Shown piece by piece: positions 1 to 10,152 of a stretch of 64,000 bases of DNA. Location: contig JABYQS010000002.1 of assembly GCA_022592435.1 (NCBI GenBank), positions 248,001 to 312,000 on the forward strand. The letters run 5' to 3'. The translations under genes were made by a program, and so were the position numbers. Below the pieces are notes generated by a model. The model was given only the letters and a program-made list of their open reading frames with translations. It was not told where the DNA came from and did no database searches. How positions within the stretch are numbered: position 1 is the first letter of the stretch; every line of letters begins with the position of its first letter. The DNA is from Cerioporus squamosus. Lineage: Eukaryota > Basidiomycota > Agaricomycetes > Polyporales > Polyporaceae.

Positions 1-937
1 TGGACCCGCTTCGTATGTGTATCGGACAACCACTCATTTGTTTTCCCCGTTCCTCCCGGCGACGTCCTCCTGCACGCCGGCGACCTGAGCCGGCATGGTA
101 CTCTCAAGGATCTCGAGGTCACGCTGAACTGGATGAAGTCACTACCACATCCTGCGAAATTGTGAGTTGCTCATATATCATTATAGCCCCAATGCTCATC
201 TTAGGACAGTTTCATAGGTGGTAATCATGATGTGCGTCTTGCCGTACGACCTCCATTATGCCAAGACTTATTCTGAGATACTCGCACAGCTTGCGCTCGA
301 TGGGAACTATGAACAGGGTGGCCTTATGCGCTCCTACAAGCCCAAGGATCTCAAGGATAAGGTACGACAGAGTGTTGCCTTCCTAGACCATGCCACGCTG
401 ACTAGAGATTGTAGGATATATCAGCCGCTCGCAGGCTCGTACGTAGTAAAGAGCTGCGTAAAGCGGGGATGGTCTACCTAGAGCATGAGGCCACAACATA
501 CAATTCACCATCTGGCAAGGCATACACGATTTACGGCTCTCCAGTGAGTATTTCACCTCCGAGACGGAGTCCTATCTGACGTTCGCGTCCAGGCTGCGCC
601 GTTCTATTCGATAGGTGCATTCCAGTACAAGGAAGGCGACGGCAAGGCGATTTATGACCGTATACCGGCATCTACGGACATTCTCATGACCCACACCCCA
701 CCCTTCGGTATCTGCGACGTGACCAAGCGCAAGAAGCACGCAGGCTGTGCTGAACTCGCGGAACGTCTGAGACACAAGGACCTGCAGCGATGCAGACTCC
801 ATGTTTACGGACACATCCACGAGGGACATGGGGCAGCAGTGGTCGCGCAGTCGCCGGATAATCCTAGTGGGAGGATATCTGTCAATGCCGCACTGCCCAA
901 CAAGCCGCTCGCTGTCATAGTTGATCTCAGGGACTAA
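1..937 (+). CDS. Metallophosphoesterase, calcineurin-like (3' part; starts before the window)
   Basis: Metal-dependent phosphoesterase of the calcineurin-like superfamily; the substrate cannot be read from sequence. The dimetal-site motifs appear in order: HAGDLS near 95-112, GGNHD at about 217-231, THTPPFG near 688-710 and GHIHEGHG near 810-830, followed by a C-terminal strand and a stop at 935-937. The layout resembles the small fungal and animal MPPED-like enzymes rather than large phosphatases. Coding runs to 161, then 210-231, 290 to about 361, a piece starting near 446, and 589-937. The border near 361-450 is not settled: the simplest donor there does not keep the frame. The 5' end, including the first DxH motif, lies outside the window. 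Family call firm, exon limits approximate. Confidence 0.8.
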
Positions 938-1421
938 CTGCCAGTGCTGGACATAGAACACTCGCGTACCCCGTAGACTATACAAGGACATCGCCTTATA
1001 TACCCTCTGATACCCGTGTTTATGCACTGCAGGCTGTAGACACTGTTCAGTGTTGTGAGCACTTAGTAGATCATCCAGTGTCATTCTTTCATAACTCCTT
1101 CGTGTGAGGATGACATCTTGTTCTCCCTGCTCGCGTGCGCGTTCGCCAACTGCTGGCAACCATTCTAGTAGTACCCCACCAGGTCTTCTTCGACTCGTAA
1201 ACCTCTAATCTGGATCACTGCAACCGGCAATCCCGGGGGCCGTCATCCGCTCAACGCACGAACTTGCAGATCGACAGCGCCAGCTTCACACATCTCTCCT
1301 TGTCACGTCCAACACGCTTTCCCGAATCCGAATCCGAGTCCAGTCTGTGAATACATTCAGATCCTAGTGTCACAATCACCCTAGACCACAGATAGCATCA
1401 CCCATCCTCCGCAGACCGACC
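938..1421. other. Intergenic region
   Basis: This holds the presumed 3' end of the phosphoesterase gene and the upstream region of the F-box-like pseudogene. A 195-codon open frame on the minus strand overlaps the phosphoesterase exons and has no family likeness. Nothing else is seen. Confidence 0.5.
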
Positions 1422-2436
1422 ATGGATACACTTCCCGTCGAACTCATCACACGCATATCTTTCCTGGCATGCACAGACGGCGGTATGACTGCATGCTCGC
1501 TCTCACTCGTGTGCAGTTATATTCGCGCCGCTGCTCGCCCTGCTCGCTACTACTCCCTTTCATTCCACGGGGCTTCCCTCCTCCCACTGAAATCGTTCCT
1601 CTCAATCTACCGAGCGGAACAGGTCGAGACTCCGCAGGCACCCAGGGTCCACCATCTCTTCATATCGACCTTTCCGTTGAAAGGCGGAGAGCTCACGCCC
1701 ATCTTGCACTCCCCAGAAGAATACACCTCCGACGTCGGTACATTGCTGCATACAGTTGCTCCTGCCTTGGAGACTCTGGCATGCATCGGCTTCCGACGGT
1801 CGATACCTAACCTCGTCGCCTTGAGTACAGTCTTCCTATGCTCGAGGAACTGACAATCTGTGACATGCCAAACCCCCACCGTTTGGAACTTCACGCTCCC
1901 GATGTCTCACGGCCGCTCTTCCCTGCCCTGCGGATGCTACACAAGTGGAACCGGTCCATCGAACCCAGATGGTCGGCGCATGCGCCCGCGCTCACGCACA
2001 TCCGCATAACGGAGCTGTCTCCGCACGACTATTCGCTCGGTCCTCTCCCTGACGGCGGCGGTACGTGTCTGTTGTCCACTGTCCCTCGGCGATTGAGACT
2101 GAGTGCATCGCAAATCACAGCATACCTATGTCTCAAGCAGCTCATCCTGCAACCTAGGGTACCGAACCGTATCGTCCCATTCCGCGCTATCGGTTCTGTT
2201 TGGAAACCGCCGGCTCTACAAACAGGGTGCCTCTGTGGATCCTCCCCTTGGAGGAGGGCGCGCAGGGTTCGACGGCGCAGTTCAAGCGGTGCCATCGGAC
2301 ACTGCGCAGGCAGTGGGCTGCACGCATCGAAGGACACTCGGGCTGTTGGGACCTTGCCGCGCTCGATGTCAATGGAGACATAGCTATAGCGCCGGTCTTG
2401 GAGGCCTTGGGCTGGAAGGACATCGACCTACAATGA
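1422..2436 (+). pseudogene. F-box-like protein, broken by frameshifts
   Basis: The opening residues (MDTLPVELITRISFLACTDG) are near-identical in pattern to the intact gene on the minus strand at 8970-10152, and the later parts FPMLEELTICD, SRPLFPALRMLH, HAPALTHIRI and QLILQP also match it in order. Unlike that copy it does not stay in frame. The first frame stops at 1853 just where the paralogue continues into FPxLEELT, so one base is missing near 1825-1838. A second shift is needed between about 2170 and 2200 before the C-terminal stretch ending in GWKDIDLQ at 2436. The intron around 2064-2139 is shared in position with the paralogue. F-box proteins are usually SCF ubiquitin-ligase adaptors. 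Either a pseudogene or a copy hit by two sequence errors. Confidence 0.65.
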
Positions 2437-2606
2437 CCGGCCCACGAGATGCTGAAACGCGACTACTGATGGCACAGGCTCGCAGTGCCAGCCTCTGCTG
2501 ACTCGTACCTCCTGATGTTTGTCGCTTTACAGTCAGTAGATGTCAAGGGACCGGTAGATGATACAATATATGGTCAATACATGCTCTGCTCTTACATCGC
2601 TTGGCT

Positions 2607-5321
2607 TTACTGCTGTCCTGCGGCGGCAGCCCGCCTCGCCGCCTCGTCCGCCTTTTCCACCGCACGCGTCGCGGCCAAGACGGCCTTCAGCCCGCTCGCG
2701 GTGATATCGTTGTCGATGGCCACGCCCCACATCGGCCACTTCGGGCTGCCCCCAGGGCCTTCGTACAAGATTTCGACGTATGACGCCGCCTTGACCTCAG
2801 AACCCTCACCAATCGAGTGCTCGACGTACTCGCGGATCGACACCCGCCCGTCGAGCCCGCGGTTGACCGCCTCGACGGCCGCGGACAGCGGGCCGTTGCC
2901 CTCGCCCTCGAGCACGACGTCCTTGCCGTTGATGATGAAGCTCCCGGAGAGCTTTGCGCGCCCGCTGTCGTCCAGGTGCTCGAGCTTGAAGCTCTTCACC
3001 GCGAAGCGGCCCTCCTCGTAGCTGTACGTCTCCCGGAAGAGCTTAACGAGGTCCTCGTACGATATCTCCCCACCCGTGTCGCGCGTGGACCGCTGCACGA
3101 CCTCGAAGAACGACGCCTGCAGACGCCGCGGGAGTTCGAGGCGCAGGGAGTTGAGGATCGCGGTCGCGATGTCCGCCTGGCCGGAGCGCGCGTTGAACCC
3201 GACGCTCAGCTTGAGCTCGGGAAGGGGGCGGTCCCCAATGGCGCTGTTCGCTGCACTGAGGAGGGCACGCAGGCCAGATGCGGCGATGTCGGCATCGACA
3301 CCCACACCCCACCACGACTGCGTCGAGCGCCGGGTGTCCTTGACGTCCTCACTCTGGGGCACGAGCTCGACGAAGGACGCTGCCTGGGCGTCCTGGTGCT
3401 TGTCGATGGTGTGCTCCGTGTACTCGCGCAGGGCCAGATTAATGTCGAGGTGCGTGCGGAGGGCGTCCAAGAAGGCAGACAGCGGACCGTTCCCGTCACC
3501 ACGGATGACACGCAAGTTGCCATCGACGGAAATGGTCCCGTCGAACTGTCTCCGCTCGTCTGCAGCCCCGCCGTTCGCCGCAGGCTCCGACGAGATCTTG
3601 AACGACTTGAGGACCAGGCGTCCCTCGTACGCGGATCCGCCAAAGTGGTATGTCTTGCGGAACGCCGTCGTGATGTCCTCGACGGTCATTTCGCGCGCTT
3701 CACGATCCGCGATGTCCTGGACGACCTGGTAGAAGGCGATCTGCATCTTGCGCGGCATGTCCAGGCCCAAGTGCTGCTGGATAAGGTATGAGATGCCGCC
3801 CTTGCCCGACTGTGCGTTGACACGGATGACGGCTTCGTACGTGCAACCGAGGTCTGCGGGGTCGATGGGCAGGTAGGGCATCTCCCAATATTGGGGCTTG
3901 CCTTCGCGCGCAGCCTGCGCGTGACGAGCGCGCTGCGCCTCGAAGCCCTTTTTGATTGCGTCCTGGTGTGAGCCAGAGAACGCGGTGAACACAAGCTCGC
4001 CTGCATATGGGTGTCGCGGGTGTACGGGGAGGTCATTGCATGCGGTGACGACGTCGATGACTGCCTGGATGTCGCTGAAGTCCACCTGGGGGTGGACGCC
4101 CTGGGTGTACAGGTTAAGCGCAAGGTTGACGAGGTCGACGTTGCCCGTCCGTTCGCCGTTGCCAAACAAGCAGCCTTCGACTCGGTCCGCGCCAGCGAGG
4201 ATACCGAGCTCCGCCGCGGCAATACCAGTTCCTGTGGGCACGTAAGATGTCGCAGACAGGGACGTCGGTCATGGCAGCGTACCTCGATCATTGTGAGGAT
4301 GCAGACTGATGATAATCTTCTCGCGTTCGCTGATTGTCCGGCAGAAGTGCTCGATCTACAGATGGTGTCAATTGTGCGCGACAACATGGCATGCGGGCTA
4401 CACTCACCAAGTCCGCATAGTGGTTCGGAGGCCCAATCTCGACAGTCGCGGGCAAGTTGAAGGTGATGCGCTCGTCGCCCAGTCCCGCCTTGCCCCAGGC
4501 GGACTTCACCGCCTCGCACACCTCCACCGCGAACTCTGGTTCTGTCTGCGAAAACGTCTCCGGGCTGTACTCGTACCGGAACACCGTCCCGTGCTTCGCC
4601 GTGCACTCTTCCGTCAACTTCCTCACGATCTCGGTGTGCTTCACTGCGAGCTTGACGGTCTCTTCTTTTGAGTTGCGGAAGACGACTGTGCGGAACAGGC
4701 AGCTCGTCGCGTTGTACATGTGGATAATGGCACGCTTGCAGCCGGCTACAGCCTCGACTGTACGCTTGATGAGGTCCTCCCGAGCAGGAGTCAGGACCTG
4801 AGCTCAACCTTCCGTCAATACTTCATCCAGGTATGAGTGTGAACAGACAGAGGAGTTGCAACAGGGTGAGGGAGTCCACCCGCAGCTGCACGCATGCGTA
4901 GCGCACTCCCCGGGATGAAACCATAAACGCACGGAGTACTAACCTGGATCCACACATCGTCCGGTACTCTGCCCTCCTCGATCAGTTGCCTCACGAAGTT
5001 GAAGTCCGTGTCACTCGCGGCGGGGTAGGCAACCTCGATCTCCTTGAAGCCGCACTTGACAAGCGTCTCGAAGAAGACAAGCTTCTGGGCGATAGTCATC
5101 GGGTTCGCGAGGGCCTGGTTTCCATCGCGGAGGTCGGTTGAGAGCCAGATGGGCGGTGACCGGTTGACTTTGGACGGCCATTGGCGATCAGGAAGCTGGA
5201 GAGGGGTGTACGGTTGGTACTTTATGGAGGGGTCGGCGCTATGAGAGTAGGAGGATATCGGTGAATACCCACGATGAGGTTCTTCGCAACCTGTTGGGGA
5301 TAACACTTACAGCATCGGCAT
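2607..5321 (-). CDS. LEU4: 2-isopropylmalate synthase with duplicated C-terminal regulatory region
   Basis: Catalyses the first committed step of leucine synthesis: acetyl-CoA plus 2-oxoisovalerate to 2-isopropylmalate. Five exons join in frame to 797 aa: 5321-5311, 5238-4944, 4797-4408, 4355-4283, 4231-2607. The start is an 11-base exon encoding MPML; the next exon gives the usual [11 protein letters not shown]. Catalytic features: STDLRDGNQ at 37-45, HxH at 251 and 253 (HPHNDRG), [12 protein letters not shown] near 280-291. The normal family ends after one linker and one leucine-binding LeuA dimer domain (yeast enzyme about 619 aa). Here the linker plus regulatory domain occurs twice, about residues 391-586 and 598-780, each with NAxSG, GxGNGPLSA, REYxEHxI and WGVxxDxDIxASGL. 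No strong mitochondrial presequence is seen. Identity is certain; the effect of the duplication is unknown. Confidence 0.97.
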
Positions 5322-5708
5322 CGTGTGTCGTAAAGAAAAGAGGATAGATGTTTAAGGATGAGGGTATGTGTCAACAACAGCGCGGCAACATGAAAGTCAA
5401 GGCGAGAGAGCAGGCAGAGGCTGCAAGCCATTGCATGTCAGACCGAGTCAGGCTTCTGAATCTGATAATTTCTGAGTCATGACCTGGACCACAAGCAGAT
5501 CGCACTGCCGCACATGGTAGTACACAGACTTCCATTCGCAACATGTTTTCGAGTACGTACAGTACGAGCGACAAGCACGCCGCAGCAAGTGAGCCCGATA
5601 TTAGTTGCGCATCAAGCTCGTCTCCTGACGGCTAAACGCTGAGTATTCGTACGCCCGGGGCGTACGACCCTACATACAGACAACATTTTAAGACTCCCCA
5701 GCACTCGT

Positions 5709-6916
5709 CTATACTCTACAGTTGTCGAGGTTGAAGATCATGATGTCCTCCGCGCCGATCTTTGCAAGGTCGTCCATGACGTTTGCAATCTTGCTCTTCT
5801 CGACCATCACGCTCACCGCGACCCACTCCTCGTCCTCGAGCGGGCTGATCGTCGGCGCGCGCCGACCAGGCGTGATCGCCGCGGCGTCGTGCAGCTTCGT
5901 CCGGAGGATGTTGTACTCGCAGACAACGTAGCGGCCTGCGGCGACGACGCCGGCGATGCGGCTCGTGACAAGCTGGATGAGGGGCTCGAGCGCGGGGTGT
6001 TTCGGTGTGCTGGACTTGATGAGGACGGCTTCGGTCTGGAGGACGGTCGCGATGGCATGCAGGCCCGCTGCACGCATCGTATCGCCAGACTCTGTGGATG
6101 TCGCGTTGGCGTTGGGTGCACAAGGGTGATCGCACACTTCAATCGCACTTACCGACAAGATCCACTGCATGGACTGGCGTCAGGACCACCTCCACAGCAC
6201 AGAATAATAGGACGCACCGATACCGTCTGCAAGGCCGAGCGAACACGCTGCCTCCACACTCCCACCGACGTACTCGATCTTTGTCCGCTTGTCATCTTGG
6301 AGCTGTAACCGGTCGTCCAGAGACTTGAAGTACTGCCCCGCGAGCACTTCGAAGCTGGTCACGACGCGCTTGCCCGCGAGGTCCTCGACGGTCTTGATAT
6401 CTCCCGCTTCTGGCACTTGCACCTGCAGCGCGCACTTCCCGAAGCCGAGTTTGAGAGTTTCTGTGACGTGCTCCTGCATCTCGGCTTCAAGGATGACATC
6501 TTGGCCGGTGATTCCGAGGTCGACGTTTCCCTTGCCGACGAACGAGGGAATGTCGGATGCGGGGAGGAAGACTCTACGCAGACGAAATGATGATTAGGAT
6601 CAGAAGGCAACGGTATGGAGGATGCGCGGGATGGACGGACAGTGCGATGTTGTGGTTCTTCACCAGACATACATCCAGTCTAGCATGTCTCCGGAACTGG
6701 ATGTCGGCACCTGCGGTACGTCTCATTCTCTGACCGGAAGACGGAGAACAGATCACGTACCTGCCAGCAGCTCCAGGCACTTCTCGTGCAACCTCCCTGC
6801 ATACGAATGAGATCATGCAACTTCCGGGCACATCCTCTGTACGGACCTTTCTTCGGGATGGCAAACAAGAGACGACCGTCCAGAGAGTCCGCGTCTGGAA
6901 ACGAGGTTAGTTGCAT
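5709..6916 (-). CDS. HIS1: ATP phosphoribosyltransferase (histidine synthesis, first step)
   Basis: Joins ATP and PRPP to phosphoribosyl-ATP, the feedback-controlled entry to histidine synthesis. Six exons give 308 aa in one frame: 6916-6847, 6796-6761, 6710-6641, 6573-6218, 6164-6153, 6091-5709. Visible landmarks are DGRLLFAIPKKGRL at the N-terminus, GNVDLGITGQD, the substrate-site run EYVGGSVEAACSLGLADGI-VDLVESGDTMRAAGL, and a C-terminal ferredoxin-like regulatory domain (SVMVEKSKIANVMDDLAKIGAEDI). This is the long HisG type with its own histidine-binding domain; length fits the yeast enzyme (297 aa). The fifth exon is only 12 bases and supplies parts of G-VDLV-E. It lies 387 bases downstream of the LEU4 start on the same strand, so the LEU4 upstream region sits between them. 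Confidence 0.96.
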
Positions 6917-7443
6917 TCCGGCGCGCTGGACTAGCTCGAGCTTACTAACTCATCTTATGGCTAGCTCGTCGGCGCGAACGTCCTGGAGGTGAGAAGTAAC
7001 GCAAGGATTCCGAGTCATTGTGGCGGAAGTCGACTGCAAAGATCGAGCCAGGGCAGATTAGATTACCACCAGCGCCGCTTGAACGCACTCCGATCTATTC
7101 GGAGTTGTCGGTCCGGTCTTCCGGGGCTCGCTGGCCAAGGCTGCGGACGTGTTAGCCACTCTGTCTTCTCTCAACCGTCGTTGTCGTCCTCAGTACAGTA
7201 TGCTCAGGATGCGCCGGAGGAAGCACCATTGCATGCTTGGCATCGCACGACGGATAACTTCCGGTCGACCGCTCGCACGCGCTTAGCATGGACTCGCCAT
7301 TCGCTGGCATAATTACCCAGTTCAAGTTCGTGGACTCGGACTGCAGCTGACAAAGTTTCTCAGGACATAGAGTGAACAAAGCCCTTGTCCGGAGTGTCAC
7401 ACACACTGATCCCACCACCTTGCAGCACGTTGGTTGCAGTGAC
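6917..7443. promoter_or_regulatory. Divergent upstream region, HIS1 and MDR oxidoreductase
   Basis: HIS1 starts leftward at 6916 and the oxidoreductase rightward at 7444, so these 527 bases must hold both promoters. I see no clear TATA box or conserved element. Confidence 0.5.
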
Positions 7444-8814
7444 ATGACATCTGCCACCACGCCCGAGATCCCAAAGACCATGAGGGCACTTGTAGTGCTG
7501 CCCGTACGTGAGACCACAATGTGTTGTAGTGCCGTATGCTGATACTTGTGCTGATATTAGGGGAATCGTGTCGAGGTCAAGGAGCATCCAGTTCCCGAGG
7601 TCCGTGAGGGCGACATCCTCGTCAAGACTGTCGCCGTAGCGCAGAACCCAACAGACTGGAAATGCACGGCCTCCTCTGCTTTCTAGCGATTTCCCCATGC
7701 TGACGCTCTTCCCTCTCCCTCGATACGCTAGTCGTTCATCTTGGCAGGGCCAACATCGGCAGCGTGTCCGGATGCGACTGGTCGGGATACGTCGTCAAGA
7801 CCGGGAAGGGCGTCACCTCCCCGACTGTCGGCCAGCACGTCGCGGGATTCGTCATGGGCTCGACGTTCGCCGACAGTGGTGCCTACGCAGAATACGTTCG
7901 TACTCCCGCCGAGCTCTCGTGGGTCGTACCCGACGGAACCCTCTCGCATGAGGAGGCAGCAACCATGGGATGCGCGTGCGTACAACATGTTGGATGAAGG
8001 GTACTTCGCGCTGTGCTGACTTTGGAGGGCTACAGCTTCTGGACCGCCGTGCAAGCATTGTTCCATCCGACACGACTTGGGCTGGTCGAGCCTCCCGCCA
8101 AGTTCTTCGGCGAGGAATGGGTGTATATCCACGGCGGCAGCTGTGAGCGAACCGTTATGCCCTTCCCACAGCCGAGAGCACTCAAATAAAATCATAGCAT
8201 CCGTCGGGCAGTTCGCCATCCACCTCGCCACGCTTGCAGGGTACAAGGTTGTCACCACCGCCTCCCAGCCGAACTTCAACCTTGTGACGTCGCTGGGGGC
8301 GTCCGCGGTCTTCGACTACAAAGATCCAGATGTTGTTAGCAAGGTCAAGGCCGCTGCGGATGACTCGATACGATCCGCGTTCGATGCGGTCAGCTCGGCG
8401 GATGCTCAAGCAATCAGCGCAGCCGTCATTGCACCGACCGGGGGCAAGCTCATCCATGTCCTCCCGGTGGACCCGGCGGTGACATCGAGGACCGACGTCG
8501 AGCGCTCCTGTGAGCTACTCCTGCTTATCTCCCCTTTTTGTGTTGCTCAATAGCATTTCCTCAAAGACACGCTCATCTACACTTCTCTAGGACGTGCGTT
8601 CACCTATGCTACTGGACAGCACACGCCCGCTGTGCCCGAGGACAGGGCGCATATGGCCCAATTTCTGAAGAAGGTCCCTCAACTGGTGGGGGAAGGGAAG
8701 ATAAAACCGCTACCCGTCAAGCTTTGGGAAGGCGGGCTCGCCGCGATCCCGGACGGGTTCCAGTACATGAAGGAAGGCAAAGTGAGTGCGGTCAAGATTG
8801 TATATCGGGTGTGA
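7444..8814 (+). CDS. Zinc-type medium-chain dehydrogenase/reductase (MDR, enoyl reductase-like)
   Basis: NAD(P)H-dependent oxidoreductase of the fungal GroES-like/quinone oxidoreductase branch that includes trans-enoyl reductases. Six exons join in frame to 357 aa: 7444-7503, 7561-7663, 7732-7975, 8036-8142, 8198-8519 less its last ten bases (to 8509), 8567-8814. Features in order: MRALVV start of the GroES-like domain, EVREGDILVKTVAVAQNPTDWK, CDWSGYVV, GAYAEYV, the Rossmann stretch YIHGGSSSVGQFAIHLA, and the family-typical end LPVKLWEGGLAAIPDGFQYM-EGKVSAVKIVY. The structural zinc cysteines are not obvious, as is common in this branch. Intron 2 has no GT donor; a GC donor at 7664 paired with the AG at 7730-7731 restores the frame. 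It has no other synthesis genes beside it, so its substrate is unknown. Confidence 0.85.
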
Positions 8815-8969
8815 AGGTACCGAAGGGCTACGAGTCTGTGTGTATAGTACAAACGCGAGGGAGGGTGTTGATGCTTTCAGACTTTGAGTCCGTGCAAGAT
8901 AACAAGATAATCTAGAGAAGAAATTGTGTGTGCACCGAAGCCGACCATCCAAAGCCAACGCGATTTCAG

Positions 8970-10152
8970 TCAAAGCACAGAATGTCCAACATTCGTCCAC
9001 CGTGACAGCGACAGCGGCGTTGTTGTTCGGGGTGGCACGGCAGGGGGAGACTGCTTCGCACCGGCCTGTTCCCCACAGCCGCCGATAGCTTTTACCCAGA
9101 CGCCATCCCCGCCTTCGATCCTGTCCATCCACGCGGCTTGTAGCTTCAGTATGCACCCTCGACTTGGGTCCGCACCAGGCCCCGGCTTCGGCATGTCCAT
9201 AGGTGGCAGGAGCAGGACGTCCACGCGCGCCTTGTCGGAAGACCTGCGAAGGTGTGCGACGAAATCACGATACGACAGCTGGAGAGGCGTCTCCGTGGCT
9301 GCGGGTGGTGGAGGCACAGGCTGGATGACCACCTGCCGCAAGTGAGGAAAGACGTCCGGTGGCGCACGGCGACCTGCGGCACAGGCCAGTCAGTCTCGGT
9401 TGGCAAAAGTGGTACGAGGAAGACTTACTCATAACCTGCTCCAGGCTGTCCACCGTGACCCGAGGGTGGTGGTCTAACCGGGACACCCGCAGGTGAGTGA
9501 GGTTGGGCGCGTGCTGCGCCCACTTGAGGAAGTCGACCTCCTTGTTGACGAGCGAGAAGATGTGGTGCAGCCGCTTCAGAGCTGGGTAAAGCGGGCGGTC
9601 GCTAGGGACGAACTCGAACGGAAGGAAGCTGGGGTCGCCTCCGACGAGCGTGAGCTCCTCCAGGCAAGGGAAGGCACACCGGACGACCATGTCGCTCCGC
9701 CACTGCGCCTGCATGAGTGCCAGGGAGCGGAGGTCCGGGGCCACCGTGCGCATGAGCGCTGGTATGACGCGGTTGAACTGCCCGTCCAGGTTGTCCTGCG
9801 CAGACCGCCAGCTCTGCGCACGGCGCTGCGACCAGGCGAGGAACTCGGCGCGCGACTTTGGTTGCGCTTGGACGGCCGACGTGGTGTCAAGGCCCTTCCC
9901 GAAGAGAGAGACACAGAGGTGCCGCACGCGTGGAATCATGTCCTTCGCGCGGGCCCGCTCCGCCTGGTAGCATGCGAGGAACTGCTCGATCTGAGTGGCA
10001 GAGTTGATGAGTGAGACGGAGTAGAAGCGGGCGGGGCGGGAGGCGTAGTTCATGCGCTTGGAGACGAGGGCGAGCGAGCACCCCGTACGCCCACCGTCGG
10101 TGCAGGCAAAGAAAGAAATGAGGGTGAGCAGTTCGACTGCTAACTTGTCCAT
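8970..10152 (-). CDS. F-box-like domain protein
   Basis: Two exons, 10152-9429 and 9373-8970, join to 375 aa. The N-terminus (MDKLAVELLTLISFFACTDG) is an F-box-like helix region with LPxEL-type spacing; the rest has irregular leucine-rich patches (FPCLEELTLVGG, PLYPALKRLHHI, HAPNLTHLRVSRL, HLRQVVIQP) typical of Agaricomycete F-box proteins. Such proteins usually recruit targets to SCF ubiquitin ligases; no partner can be inferred. It is the intact inverted paralogue of the broken gene at 1422-2436. Between the two lie LEU4, HIS1 and the MDR gene. Confidence 0.75.

Noticed and set aside
2817..3791. Long plus-strand frame of 324 codons
   Set aside because: It is the antisense shadow of the LEU4 last exon and has no domain.
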